Assembly (NCBI RefSeq): GCF_004349235.1
Contig: NZ_SMKY01000017.1
Location: forward strand, 1 to 62,719
Source: Actinomadura darangshiensis
Lineage (GTDB): Bacteria; Actinomycetota; Actinomycetes; Streptosporangiales; Streptosporangiaceae
Reading direction: 5' to 3'
Length of the DNA: 62,719 bases
Made by a program: the position numbers and the translations under genes. Shown here one piece after another: positions 54,119-62,638 of this stretch (positions are counted from its first letter, which is position 1; each line of letters opens with the position of its first letter). The notes beneath the pieces are model-generated. The model made no database searches, was not told where the DNA came from, and worked only from the letters and a program-made list of their open reading frames with translations.

Positions 54119-55653
54119 GCTGTGCTCTCCTCGGTCTGGGTCATGTGCTGCATCAGCCGCTCCGGCGTGGCGTCCGCGCGGCTCACCTCGCCGGTGATCC
54201 GCCCGCCCGCCATCGCGTACAGGCGGTCGCAGAGCCCGATCAGCTCCGGCAGCTCGGATGAGATCACCAGCACCGCACGGCCCTGGTCGGCCATCCGGTT
54301 GATGATCGAGTAGATCTCGTACTTGGCGCCCACGTCGATGCCGCGGGTCGGCTCGTCCAGGATCAGCACGTCCGCGTCCGTGAAGATCCACTTCGACAGG
54401 ACGACCTTCTGCTGGTTGCCGCCGCTCAGCTGCCCCGTCACCGACAGGACGCTCGGCGCCTTGATGTTCATCTCCTTGCGGAACCACTCCGCGACCTCGT
54501 ACTCGCGGTTGTCGTCCACCCAGCCCGCCTTGGCGAGGCCGCGCAGCCCGGCGGCGGAGACGTTGCGCTTCACGTCCTCGATGAGGTTCAGCCCGTAGGT
54601 CTTGCGGTCCTCGGTCGCGTACGCGAGCCCGTGCCGGATCGCGTCGGTGACCGTGCGGACCGAGATCTCCTTGCCGTCCTTGTAGATCCGGCCGGTGATC
54701 CCGGTGCCGTAGCTGCGGCCGAACACGCTCATCGCCAGCTCGGTCCGGCCCGCGCCCATCAGGCCCGCGAGCCCGACGACCTCGCCGCGGCGCAGGGTGA
54801 GCGCGGCGCGGTCCACGACGACCCGCCCGTGCTGGGTGGGGGAGTGGACGGTCCAGTCCTCGATCCGCAGCACCTCCGCGCCGATGTCGGGGACGCGGTC
54901 GGGGAACCGGTTGTCCAGGTCGCGGCCGACCATCCCGGAGATGATGCGGTCCTCCGACACCTCGCCGGCCATGTCGAGCGTCTCGATCGTCCGGCCGTCG
55001 CGCAGGATGGTGGTGGAGTCGGCGATCGCCCGGATCTCGTTCAGCTTGTGCGAGATGATCACGCAGGTGATGCCCTCGTCGCGCAGCCCGCGCAGCAGGT
55101 CGAGCAGGTGCGCGGAGTCGGCGTCGTTCAGCGCGGCGGTCGGCTCGTCCAGGATGAGCAGCTTCACCCGCTTCGACAGCGCCTTCGCGATCTCCACGAG
55201 CTGCTGCTTGCCGACGCCGAGGTCCATCGCGGGCGTCACCGGGTTCTCGTGCAGCCCGACCCGCTCCAGCAGCTTCGCCGCGTCGGCGTTCGTCCGGTTC
55301 CAGTCGATGAGCCCGAGCCGTCCCCGGCGCTCGTTGCCGAGGTAGATGTTCTCCGCGATCGACAGGTACGGGCTGAGCGCCAGCTCCTGGTGGATGATGA
55401 CGATCCCGCGCTGCTCGCTGTCGCGGATGCCGGAGAACCGGCACGGCTCGCCCTCGAACTCGATGCCGCCGCTGTAGTCGCCGTGCGGGTAGACCCCGGA
55501 CAGCACCTTCATCAGCGTCGACTTGCCGGCCCCGTTCTCGCCGCAGATCGCGTGGATCTCGCCCCGCCGCACCTCCAGGTTCACGTCCTGCAGGGCCTTG
55601 ACCGCGGGAAAGGTCTTGGTGATGCCGCGCATCCGCAGTATCGCCTCGGTCAT
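54115..55653 (-). CDS. gguA: sugar ABC transporter ATP-binding protein (GguA/XylG type)
   Basis: 512 aa with two nucleotide-binding domains. The first has Walker [10 protein letters not shown], a signature [13 protein letters not shown] and Walker [12 protein letters not shown]. The second has a degenerate Walker A (GLMGAGRTE), a signature [14 protein letters not shown] and Walker [13 protein letters not shown]. This asymmetry is normal for CUT2 ATPases. It lies 55 bp after the binding-protein gene, with a strong hairpin between them. Confidence 0.94.
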   Translation of the reverse strand: MTEAILRMRGITKTFPAVKALQDVNLEVRRGEIHAICGENGAGKSTLMKVLSGVYPHGDYSGGIEFEGEPCRFSGIRDSEQRGIVIIHQELALSPYLSIAENIYLGNERRGRLGLIDWNRTNADAAKLLERVGLHENPVTPAMDLGVGKQQLVEIAKALSKRVKLLILDEPTAALNDADSAHLLDLLRGLRDEGITCVIISHKLNEIRAIADSTTILRDGRTIETLDMAGEVSEDRIISGMVGRDLDNRFPDRVPDIGAEVLRIEDWTVHSPTQHGRVVVDRAALTLRRGEVVGLAGLMGAGRTELAMSVFGRSYGTGITGRIYKDGKEISVRTVTDAIRHGLAYATEDRKTYGLNLIEDVKRNVSAAGLRGLAKAGWVDDNREYEVAEWFRKEMNIKAPSVLSVTGQLSGGNQQKVVLSKWIFTDADVLILDEPTRGIDVGAKYEIYSIINRMADQGRAVLVISSELPELIGLCDRLYAMAGGRITGEVSRADATPERLMQHMTQTEESTA

Positions 55654-55670
55654 GGTCTCCTCCGGGGGGA

Positions 55671-55702
55671 GCGGGCGGGCGCCGTCGCGGGCGCCCGCCC
55701 GC
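55671..55702. promoter_or_regulatory. intercistronic hairpin between binding protein and ATPase genes
   Basis: GCGGGCGGGCGCC-GTCGCG-GGCGCCCGCCCGC, perfect 13-bp arms with a 6-nt loop. It is placed to protect the upstream mRNA or attenuate into gguA, giving more binding protein than ATPase. Confidence 0.6.
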
Positions 55703-55708
55703 GCGGCG

Positions 55709-56839
55709 CTACTGCAGCTGGTTCGCGGTGTAGTAACCGGTGTCGATGAGCTGCTGCTTGTAGTTGTCCTTGTTCACGATCACCGGGTTGAGCAGGTAGG
55801 ACGGCACGACCTTCTCGCCGTTGTCGTAGTCCTTGGTGTTGTTGACCTGGGGCTTGTTCCCCTTCAGCACCGCGTCGGCCATCTTCACCGTGACCGAGGC
55901 GAGCTGCCGCGTGTCCTTGTAGATGGTCGAGTACTGCTCGCCCGCGATGATCGACTTGACCGACGCGACCTCGGCGTCCTGGCCGGTGACGATCGGGTAC
56001 GGCTGGCCGGCCGTCCCGTAGCCGCTGGACTTCAGCGCCGACAGGATCCCGATGGACAGGCCGTCGTAGGGGGACAGAACGCCCTGCACCTTCGTCCCGC
56101 CGCCGTAGGAGCGGGTGAGGAGGTCCTCCATGCGCTGCTGCGCCCGCTCCGGCTCCCAGCGCAGCGTCGCGATCGTCTTGAAGTCCGTCTGGCCGCTCTT
56201 GACGACGAGGGTCTTCTTGTCGAGGTACGGCTTCAGGACGCCCATCGCGCCGTTGTAGAAGAACGTCGCGTTGTTGTCGTCCGGCGAGCCGGCGAACACC
56301 TCGATGTTGAACGGGCCCTTCGCCGTGCCCTCCGACCCGTCCGGCTTCTTCAGCCCGAGCCCGACGAGCAGGGACGTCGCCTGCTCCACGCCGACCTTGT
56401 AGTTGTCGAACGTGGCGTAGTAGTCGACGTTCTCGGAGTTGCGGATCAGCCGGTCGTAGGAGATGACCGGGACGTTCTTGTCGGCCGCCTTCTGCAGCTG
56501 CGTCGTGAGCGCGGTGCCGTCGATGGACGCGATGACCAGCAGCCGCGCGCCCTTGGTGATCTGGTTGTCGATCTGGTTGGCCTGGGTGGGGATGTCGTTC
56601 TCGGCGTACTGGAGGTCGACCTTGTAGCCGAGCTGCTCCAGCTGCTTCTTCAGGTTGTCGCCGTCGTGGATCCAGCGCTCGGAGGAGCGGGTCGGCATCG
56701 TGACGCCGATCAGGGCGCCCGCCGCCGGCTTCTTCTCGGCGTTCTTCTTGTCGGCGGTCTTCTGGCTCGAGCCGCACGCGGTCATGCCGAACGCGAGGGC
56801 GAGGCCCAGCGCCAGGCTGACGAGCTTCCTACGCTTCAC
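55709..56839 (-). CDS. chvE: ChvE-type sugar-binding lipoprotein
   Basis: 376 aa. Lipoprotein signal with lipobox GMTAC (Cys22), then a type I periplasmic-binding fold: [81 protein letters not shown], and [16 protein letters not shown]. These are ChvE/xylF-type sugar contacts. Anchored outside the membrane, it supplies GguA/GguB. Its promoter carries a LacI operator. Confidence 0.93.
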   Translation of the reverse strand: MKRRKLVSLALGLALAFGMTACGSSQKTADKKNAEKKPAAGALIGVTMPTRSSERWIHDGDNLKKQLEQLGYKVDLQYAENDIPTQANQIDNQITKGARLLVIASIDGTALTTQLQKAADKNVPVISYDRLIRNSENVDYYATFDNYKVGVEQATSLLVGLGLKKPDGSEGTAKGPFNIEVFAGSPDDNNATFFYNGAMGVLKPYLDKKTLVVKSGQTDFKTIATLRWEPERAQQRMEDLLTRSYGGGTKVQGVLSPYDGLSIGILSALKSSGYGTAGQPYPIVTGQDAEVASVKSIIAGEQYSTIYKDTRQLASVTVKMADAVLKGNKPQVNNTKDYDNGEKVVPSYLLNPVIVNKDNYKQQLIDTGYYTANQLQ

Positions 56840-56963
56840 GTCTCACCTCGGGGGTGGTGCCGGTGTCCCGGGACACACTGTTACCGGTCACACTGCCATG
56901 TCAAGAGCCCGCCGAGCGCCGCGCCACAACCGTGACCCCGCGCCCGGACGAACTCGTCCACCG

Positions 56964-56992
56964 ATTGTTAGCGTTATCAAGGAGCACGTCAA
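56964..56992 (-). promoter_or_regulatory. importer promoter with LacI operator
   Basis: Minus strand: TTGACG (56992-56987), 17-bp spacer, AACAAT (56969-56964). The operator TGATAACGCTAACA (56979-56966) covers the spacer end and -10, exactly as at 46748-46776. A 125-nt leader to chvE would result. Confidence 0.75.
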
Positions 56993-57073
56993 CAGTCCGA
57001 AAGCCCCCGTTCCGGATGCCTCGCTTTTGACCAGTGAGAACGGCTCCGACCTGGCACTCTTTCGGGGCGACTA

Positions 57074-57102
57074 TTGACAGATCGGGTGGTTATCGCAAAC
57101 AT
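57074..57102 (+). promoter_or_regulatory. rightward promoter with LacI operator, facing the small CxxC gene
   Basis: TTGACA (57074-57079), 17-bp spacer, AAACAT (57097-57102), with GTTATCGCAAAC (57089-57100) over the -10. Spacing and -10 sequence are identical to the 46748 promoter of the first LacI gene. Confidence 0.65.
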
Positions 57103-57281
57103 CAGCGCGCGCGTTGGCCGGCTCGGCCGCACGCCCGCGTGACGTGCGGGGAGCCACCGGGGTGCGCACCCTGGGCGCGGGCGGGCCGAACCCGGCGTCG
57201 CCGCCGCGCGTACGAGGGGGTGGGCGGTCCCTCGGGACCCCGAGACGTCAGGACTGGGAATGGACAGGGATTTCGTTCGGG

Positions 57282-57707
57282 GTGACCGGGGTGCCTGACC
57301 GGGCCGGTGGTGGCGGACCGCTGGCGCGGCTGCTGGCGGAACTGGAGGCCGACTGCTCGCTGTGCGGGGGGACGGGCACGACGCCGAACGAGCGGTGGCT
57401 GGAATGGCACCGGCGGGCCGGTGAACTGGTCGCGGTCGCCCAGGCCGCGCGCCGCGCCCACGAGCTGCGTCCCGCGCCCGCGCCCGCCGCCGTCGCCCCC
57501 GTCACCGCGCCGGACCGGGTCGCCGGCGCCGAACCCGCCATCGTGGCCGCCGTGGAACGCGCCATCGACGACCACATGCAGGCCCGCCCGTCCGAACCGG
57601 AGGAGGACCGCTGCGCGGCGTGCCAGGGCCTCGGCAGGGAGCTGACCGCCGCCGGCCGCCAGTTCGCCGAGCTGCTCGCCCGGCACGGCTTCGTCCGCCG
57701 GCCCTGA
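57282..57707 (+). CDS. small protein with two CxxC zinc-knuckle-like motifs
   Basis: About 141 aa if GTG 57282 is the start; GTG 57291 is also possible and neither has a strong ribosome site. CSLCGGTGTTPNERWLEWH (near residue 25) and CAACQGLGRELT (near residue 110) are DnaJ-like CxxC-x-G-x-G units that could together bind one zinc. An Ala/Pro-rich linker separates them. No family recognised. The promoter upstream carries an arabinose-type LacI operator. Converges with the tetR gene. Confidence 0.6.
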   Translation: MTGVPDRAGGGGPLARLLAELEADCSLCGGTGTTPNERWLEWHRRAGELVAVAQAARRAHELRPAPAPAAVAPVTAPDRVAGAEPAIVAAVERAIDDHMQARPSEPEEDRCAACQGLGRELTAAGRQFAELLARHGFVRRP

Positions 57708-57716
57708 GTCCGCTCG

Positions 57717-58265
57717 CTACCCGGCCAGGAAGATCTCCAGCATGCGGTCCGGCGGTTCCGGGTCGCCGGTGCCCGGGACGAGGTAGCCGCCGGCCCACGT
57801 GCGCAGCATCAGCAGCGCCCGCAGCCGCGCGTCCTCCTCGCCGAACCCGAGGCCGGCGAGGCACGCGGCGATGTGCCCGAGCAGAGCGCGGTCGGCGTGC
57901 CGTACCGCCTCGTCGGCCGCCGGCTCGTGCTGGGCCCACAGCCGCATGGCCCGGTCGATCGGCGCGACCTCGCGGCCGAGCGCCTGGATGCGGCGCAGCC
58001 GCTCGCGCGGGTCGGCCGTGCTGCCGAGCGCCAGCCCGAGCACCTCGTCCGTCCGCTCGTGCGCCCACCGGTCCAGCAGCGCCCGCATCAGCTCGGTGCG
58101 GTCCTTGAAGTGCCAGTAGAAGCTGCCCTTGGTGACGCCCAGCCGGGCCGCGAGCGCGGTGATCGCCACGCCGCGCTCGCCGCCCCGGGCCAGCTCCCGG
58201 TAGGCGGCCTCGATCCAGTCGCGCCGCGCCACCCGGGTACGGGCCGTGTTCGTGCCGGCCGCCAT
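57717..58265 (-). CDS. TetR-family regulator
   Basis: 182 aa. N-terminal HTH (DWIEAAYRELARGGERGVAITALAARLGVTKGSFYWHFKDRTELMRALLDRW, about 16-66) is classical; the ligand domain is helical. It follows the flavin monooxygenase gene by 32 bp on the same strand and is probably co-transcribed, so it likely controls the monooxygenase promoter. Confidence 0.9.
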   Translation of the reverse strand: MAAGTNTARTRVARRDWIEAAYRELARGGERGVAITALAARLGVTKGSFYWHFKDRTELMRALLDRWAHERTDEVLGLALGSTADPRERLRRIQALGREVAPIDRAMRLWAQHEPAADEAVRHADRALLGHIAACLAGLGFGEEDARLRALLMLRTWAGGYLVPGTGDPEPPDRMLEIFLAG

Positions 58266-58297
58266 CGGACCCCCATCCTCACCGCCTCGGGACGCCG

Positions 58298-59461
58298 TCA
58301 CACGAGGGTCACCGGGCCGGGGTCCAGCCCCAGCTCGATCCTGCCGTAGAGGCGGTACGCCTCGTCCGGGTCGAACACCACGTGCCCGGAGATCGTATTC
58401 ACATCGCGCTGCGCCCGCTGGAACGGGGAGCCGGTGAACTGCGCGCTCGCCCCGGCCGCCGCGCACAGGTCGTTCACCACCCTGCGGGACGTCCCCGCGA
58501 CGTGCGCCGCGACCAGCCTGGCCCGGGCCCGCAGCCGCATGTCGCAGCTCCCGTCCGCGACGGCGTGGACGACACCGCGCAGCGCGTCGTCCAGCAGCAG
58601 CCGGGCGGCGGCCAGGTCGGCGGTGGCCGCGGCCAGCCGGACCTGCGCGCTGGACAGGTCGCGCTGCTTCTTGCCGGAGTAGGCCATCACCCGGCCCTGC
58701 ATCCGCTCGGCGAACCGCGCCAGCACGCCCTCGGCCACCCCGAGCACGGGCGCCGCGCCGGTCAGCGCGAACACCGGCACGAGCGGGGTGCGGTAGAGCG
58801 GCGCCGGGTGGACGCGCGAGCCGGGCGAGCGCCCCTCCGCCAGCTCGGCGAGCGGCACCGACCGGTGCGCGGGGACGAAGACGCCCTGCACCTCGATGTC
58901 GTTGCTGCCGGTGCCCCGCATCCCGCTGGTGTGCCAGACGTCGTGGACGGCCACCTCCGCGCGCGGCAGCAGGAACAGCCTCGGCTCGATCTCGCCGTCC
59001 GCGGTGACGAGCGCCATGACCAGCACGTGCCCGGCGTGCATCACGCCGCTGCCCCACGACCAGCGGCCGGTGACCCGGTGGCCGCCGTCCGCCGGCTCGG
59101 CCGTCCCGGTCGGTGCCAGGACGCACGGGACCAGCGCGTACGTCCGGTCGGCCCAGACCTCGGCCTGTGCCTGCTCGGGGAGCAGCGCGACCATCCAGTT
59201 GTGCAGCGTGTAGATCACCGACAGCCAGCCGGTCGAGGCGCAGCCCGCGCCCGCCTCGCGGCAGGCCGCCGCCATCGCCTCGAAGCCGAGCTCGGCGCCG
59301 CCGAACCGCTTCGGGACCAGCATGTCGAACAGCCCGGTGCCGGCCAGGTCGGCGATGGTCGCGTCGGGCAGCCGGCGCGCCCGCTCGGCATCCGGGGCCC
59401 GCTCCGCCAGCGTCGGCGCCAGCTCCCGCACCCGCCGGACGATCTCGTCTCCATACTCCAT
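58298..59461 (-). CDS. acyl-CoA-dehydrogenase-like flavin monooxygenase (HsaA/DszC/HpaB group)
   Basis: 387 aa. Fold of acyl-CoA dehydrogenase: N-terminal helical part (FDMLVPKRFGGAELGFEAMAAACREAGAGCASTGWLSVIYTLHNW), a beta barrel (GRWSWGSGVMHAGHVLVMA), and a type-2 C-terminal four-helix domain ending TGSPFQRAQRDVNTISGHVVFDPDEAYRLYG. The catalytic Glu of true dehydrogenases is not evident, and the D-x-NTISGH ending is typical of two-component flavin hydroxylases. It would need a flavin reductase, not seen here. Substrate unknown, perhaps an aromatic. Confidence 0.82.
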   Translation of the reverse strand: MEYGDEIVRRVRELAPTLAERAPDAERARRLPDATIADLAGTGLFDMLVPKRFGGAELGFEAMAAACREAGAGCASTGWLSVIYTLHNWMVALLPEQAQAEVWADRTYALVPCVLAPTGTAEPADGGHRVTGRWSWGSGVMHAGHVLVMALVTADGEIEPRLFLLPRAEVAVHDVWHTSGMRGTGSNDIEVQGVFVPAHRSVPLAELAEGRSPGSRVHPAPLYRTPLVPVFALTGAAPVLGVAEGVLARFAERMQGRVMAYSGKKQRDLSSAQVRLAAATADLAAARLLLDDALRGVVHAVADGSCDMRLRARARLVAAHVAGTSRRVVNDLCAAAGASAQFTGSPFQRAQRDVNTISGHVVFDPDEAYRLYGRIELGLDPGPVTLV

Positions 59462-59600
59462 GGTACGGAACCATACCTTGGAGTACGGATCGTGTACATG
59501 CCGGGGGCGCGCGCCGGCGGAGCCCGCCGCGAGCCGAATGGTCTCCAAAGGCGCCGGGGGAATTATCGGCCGCCATTGATGACAAAAAGGGGTTTCGGAA
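59462..59600 (-). promoter_or_regulatory. promoter region of the monooxygenase gene
   Basis: On the minus strand TATGGT lies 8 nt before the ATG at 59461, with TGTACA 17 bp further upstream, suggesting a leaderless mRNA. The area repeats CCGTAC and shows GGTA-N8-TACC, a possible TetR site. Nothing else was seen in this 139-bp stretch. Confidence 0.4.
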
Positions 59601-59602
59601 TC

Positions 59603-59637
59603 TTGACGGCGGATGCGGAACGGTTTACCGTTCCGCA
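59603..59637 (+). promoter_or_regulatory. promoter of the LAL regulator with overlapping palindrome
   Basis: TTGACG (59603-59608), 17-bp spacer, TACCGT (59626-59631). A palindrome with 10-bp arms around a TTTA centre (59614-59637, core CGGAACGG / CCGTTCCG) spans the spacer and -10. A dimeric repressor, perhaps the nearby TetR protein, is the likely ligand. Confidence 0.6.
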
Positions 59638-59680
59638 GCGGGTTCATCGCCGAGCCAGGGCGCGTCCGGAGGCCATGCGG

Positions 59681-62452
59681 ATGACACAAGGACGGGAGAA
59701 CGTGCTCCGCGGTGTCCGCGCCCATCTCGCCGAGGGCGGCGGCGTCCTGCTGATCGGCCCCGTCGGGATCGGGAAGTCCACCCTGTTGTCCGCGCTGGCG
59801 GACGAGCACGCCGCGGCCGGCTACCGGATCTTCGCCTGCGGACCGGCCGAGACCGAGCACCACCTGCCGTTCCTCGGCCTCATCGACCTGATCTCCCAGG
59901 TCGCCGACGAGGTCATCGGCCGGCTTCCCGAGCCGGAGAGCCACGCGCTGCGGTCCGCGCTGCTCCTGCAGGACGTCCCGCTGGACGAGCGCGACCTGCT
60001 GTGCCTGCGGCTCGGCGTCCTGCACGCGTTCCGGCTGCTGTGCGCCGACCGGCCCGGCCTGGTGCTGATCGACGACGCGCAGTGGCTGGACCGCCCGACC
60101 GGGGAGCTGCTCGCGTTCGTGGCGCGGCGCGCGGCCAGGCTGGCGCCGCCGCTCCGGGTGGTCGTGTCCGCGCGGCCGCCGGGGGACGAGGGCGAGGCCG
60201 GCGGCCGGTGGCGGGACGCGGCGGGCCTGTGCCCGGGGCCGGTGCTGGCGGTCCGGGTGCCGCCCATGTCGGCGGCCGAGCTGGCGACGCTGCTGGGCGA
60301 CCGGTTCGGCCGAAACTGGCCGCGGCCGCAGCTGAGCCGCATTCACGAGGTGAGCGGCGGAAATCCGTTCTTCGCGGTGGAACTGGCGCGCAGCGTACTG
60401 GAGGACGAGAATCCGCGAACCGATGAACTGCCCATTCCGCAAAGCCTTTCCGTGCTGATTCGCAAACGGATGGAGGCGCTTTCCTCCGGTACCCGCGAAA
60501 CGCTGCTGATGGCCAGCGCGGCGAGCCGCCCGTCGGTGGAGCTGCTGCGCCGGACGGGACGCGCCGACCTCGCCGAGGCCGAGCGGCAGGGCATCGTCGA
60601 CGTGGCCGCCGGCGGCCAGATCCGCTTCGCCCACCCGCTGCTGTCCGCGGTGATCTACGCCGAGGCGGAGTCCACCGAGCGCAAGGCGGCGCACCGGGCG
60701 CTGTCGGAGGCCGTGCGCGACCCGGTGGAACGTGCCCTGCACCTGGCCCGGCTGGCGCCGGGACGCGACCCGCGGATCGCCGCGACGCTGGAGGAGGCCG
60801 CCGCCGTCGCCCGCCGCCGCGGCGGCCTGGCCACCGCCGCCCATCTCGGTGAGCTGGCCGCCGACCACACCCCCGAGCCCGCCCGGGAGGCCGCGGTCGG
60901 CAGGCGGCTGCGCGCGGCCGAGGACGCCGTCGCCGCCGGCGACTACCCGCTCGCCAGGCGGCTCGCCCGGCTGGCCCTGGAAGGGACGGCGCGCCCGGAG
61001 GAGCGGGTGCGGGCCTGGGTCGTGGTCATGGACTCGTCCGGGCAGGCCCTGGCCGAGGTCGAGGAGGTCTTCCCGAAGGCGATGGAGGACGCGCGCGGCG
61101 AGCCGTCCCTGCTCGCCCCGCTGCACTACCGGCTGAGCTGGCGGGCGTGGATGGTGCGGGGCTCGGCGGAGGCCGCGCACGTGCACGCCCGCCGGTCCGC
61201 CGAGCTGGCCGCCCTGGCCGGGGACCGGAGGACCGAGCTCTTCGCGCTGAGCAAGCAGGCGAACATCGAGTTCTTCCTGGGGCATCCGGACGCCGAGCAC
61301 ACGCTCCGCAGGGCACTGTCCGACCCGCAGGACCCCGAGGTGATGTGGCACCACAACGGCCCCGTCTACCTCAAGCACCGGCATCACCTGATGCACGACC
61401 GGCTGAACGAGGCCCGCGCCGAGCTGCGCGCGCTCATCTACAGCGTCCGGCAGCGCGGCGTGGTCGAGAGCTTGTGCCTGTCCCTGTACTGCATGACCCA
61501 GGTGGAGGTCTTCCAGGGCCGCTGTCGGCAGGCGCTCAGCCTGGCGCGGCAGAGCGTCGATCTGGCCGAGGACAGTGGGCTGAGCCAGGGGCCGTCCTGG
61601 TACGCGCTGGCGCTGGCCGAGGCGGCGGGCGGCGACCTCGACCGGGCGCTGAGCGCGGCGGAGCAGGCGGTCCAGCACAGCGAGAGCGACGGCGACCTGC
61701 TGTTCCTGCCGCGTGCGTTACACGCGCAGGGCGTCGTCCGGTTGCAGCTCGGTGACATGGCCGCCGCGGTCCGGATCCTGGACGAGGTGCGGCGGATGGA
61801 GACCGCGCAGGGCCTCGGGGACCCCTCGCTGCGCCGCTGGCACGCCGACCTCGCCGACGCCCTCGTCGGCGCCGGCCGTCCCGGGGAGGCCGCCGATGTG
61901 GTCGACGCCGCCAGAGCGCAGGCCGCACGGCTCGGGCGGCGCGGTGTGCTGGCCGTCCTGGAACGTTCGGCGGCGCTCGTCCGGGCGGCCGAAGGCGACG
62001 TCGACGCGGCCCTGGACGGGCTGAACCGGGCCGCCGAGCAGCTCCAAGCCCTCCCGTACCGGCTCGAAGAGGGCCGGGCGTGGCTGGAGCTGGGCTCCCT
62101 GCACGCCCGGCTGGGCGACCTCGCGCGCGGGCGCGCGGAACTGGCGCGCGCCCGCAACATCTTCGCCAAGGCCGCGGCCCGGCCCTGGCTGACCCGCGCG
62201 CAGGCCCGGCTGCAGCGGCTGGACCAGGATGGACCGCTCCGGCCGTCCGCCGCCGGCGACCCGCTCGGCGTCCTCAGCGACATCGAGCGCCAGGTCGCCG
62301 TGCTGGTCGCCGAGGGGGCCACCAACCGGGAGATCGCCGCCCGGCTGTTCCTCAGCATCAAGACCGTGGAGGCCGCGCTCACCCGGACGTTCCGCAAGCT
62401 CGGCGTCCGGTCCCGGGTGGACGTCGCCCGGCTGGCGGTATCCGGTCGCTGA
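59681..62452 (+). CDS. LAL-type LuxR regulator (large ATP-binding)
   Basis: 923 aa. N-terminal AAA/NACHT-like ATPase: Walker A GPVGIGKST (26-34), Walker B GLVLIDDAQWLD, and EVSGGNPFFAVEL. A long TPR-like helical middle follows. The C-terminal LuxR HTH (DIERQVAVLVAEGATNREIAARLFLSIKTVEAALTRTFRKLGVRSRVDVARLA) occupies the last 60 residues. GGAGG is 8 nt before ATG 59681 but only 2 nt before ATG 59675, so the former is chosen. LAL proteins activate nearby metabolic genes; candidates are the monooxygenase and the secreted gene at 62639. Confidence 0.92.
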   Translation: MTQGRENVLRGVRAHLAEGGGVLLIGPVGIGKSTLLSALADEHAAAGYRIFACGPAETEHHLPFLGLIDLISQVADEVIGRLPEPESHALRSALLLQDVPLDERDLLCLRLGVLHAFRLLCADRPGLVLIDDAQWLDRPTGELLAFVARRAARLAPPLRVVVSARPPGDEGEAGGRWRDAAGLCPGPVLAVRVPPMSAAELATLLGDRFGRNWPRPQLSRIHEVSGGNPFFAVELARSVLEDENPRTDELPIPQSLSVLIRKRMEALSSGTRETLLMASAASRPSVELLRRTGRADLAEAERQGIVDVAAGGQIRFAHPLLSAVIYAEAESTERKAAHRALSEAVRDPVERALHLARLAPGRDPRIAATLEEAAAVARRRGGLATAAHLGELAADHTPEPAREAAVGRRLRAAEDAVAAGDYPLARRLARLALEGTARPEERVRAWVVVMDSSGQALAEVEEVFPKAMEDARGEPSLLAPLHYRLSWRAWMVRGSAEAAHVHARRSAELAALAGDRRTELFALSKQANIEFFLGHPDAEHTLRRALSDPQDPEVMWHHNGPVYLKHRHHLMHDRLNEARAELRALIYSVRQRGVVESLCLSLYCMTQVEVFQGRCRQALSLARQSVDLAEDSGLSQGPSWYALALAEAAGGDLDRALSAAEQAVQHSESDGDLLFLPRALHAQGVVRLQLGDMAAAVRILDEVRRMETAQGLGDPSLRRWHADLADALVGAGRPGEAADVVDAARAQAARLGRRGVLAVLERSAALVRAAEGDVDAALDGLNRAAEQLQALPYRLEEGRAWLELGSLHARLGDLARGRAELARARNIFAKAAARPWLTRAQARLQRLDQDGPLRPSAAGDPLGVLSDIERQVAVLVAEGATNREIAARLFLSIKTVEAALTRTFRKLGVRSRVDVARLAVSGR

Positions 62453-62515
62453 CCTGCGGCTCCGCCCGCCCGGACGAATCCGCCCGGACGGATCCGGCCG
62501 CGGCCCGCCCGCACC

Positions 62516-62533
62516 CATAGGGATATCCCTATG
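62516..62533. promoter_or_regulatory. 18-bp perfect palindrome before the secreted gene
   Basis: CATAGGGATATCCCTATG. Its centre GGGATATCCC fits the GGGAWWTCCC core reported for PAS-LuxR activators such as PimM. It lies 106 bp before the next start and 64 bp after the LAL gene. Confidence 0.6.
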
Positions 62534-62638
62534 CCTGCTCCATGAGCCTTCGCAAATCGCCCGAAACTCCACAGACTCACGGATGTCCACCCCCGTCACC
62601 ACGGGCTCCCCCTTCAGTGGTGAAAGGACTCCCATCCC

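Larger units (their letters stand above)
56840..57281. other. 442-bp gap between chvE and the small CxxC gene
   Basis: Contains the two divergent LacI-controlled promoters (56964-56992 leftward, 57074-57102 rightward), with operator centres about 120 bp apart, close enough for looping. No other gene is supported. The open frame from TTG 57114 to 57281 encodes a low-complexity Arg/Gly/Pro stretch and is probably untranslated leader. Confidence 0.55.

Noticed and set aside
57114..57281. TTG start at 57114 for the small CxxC protein
   Set aside because: The first 56 residues would be low-complexity Arg/Gly/Pro with no ribosome site.
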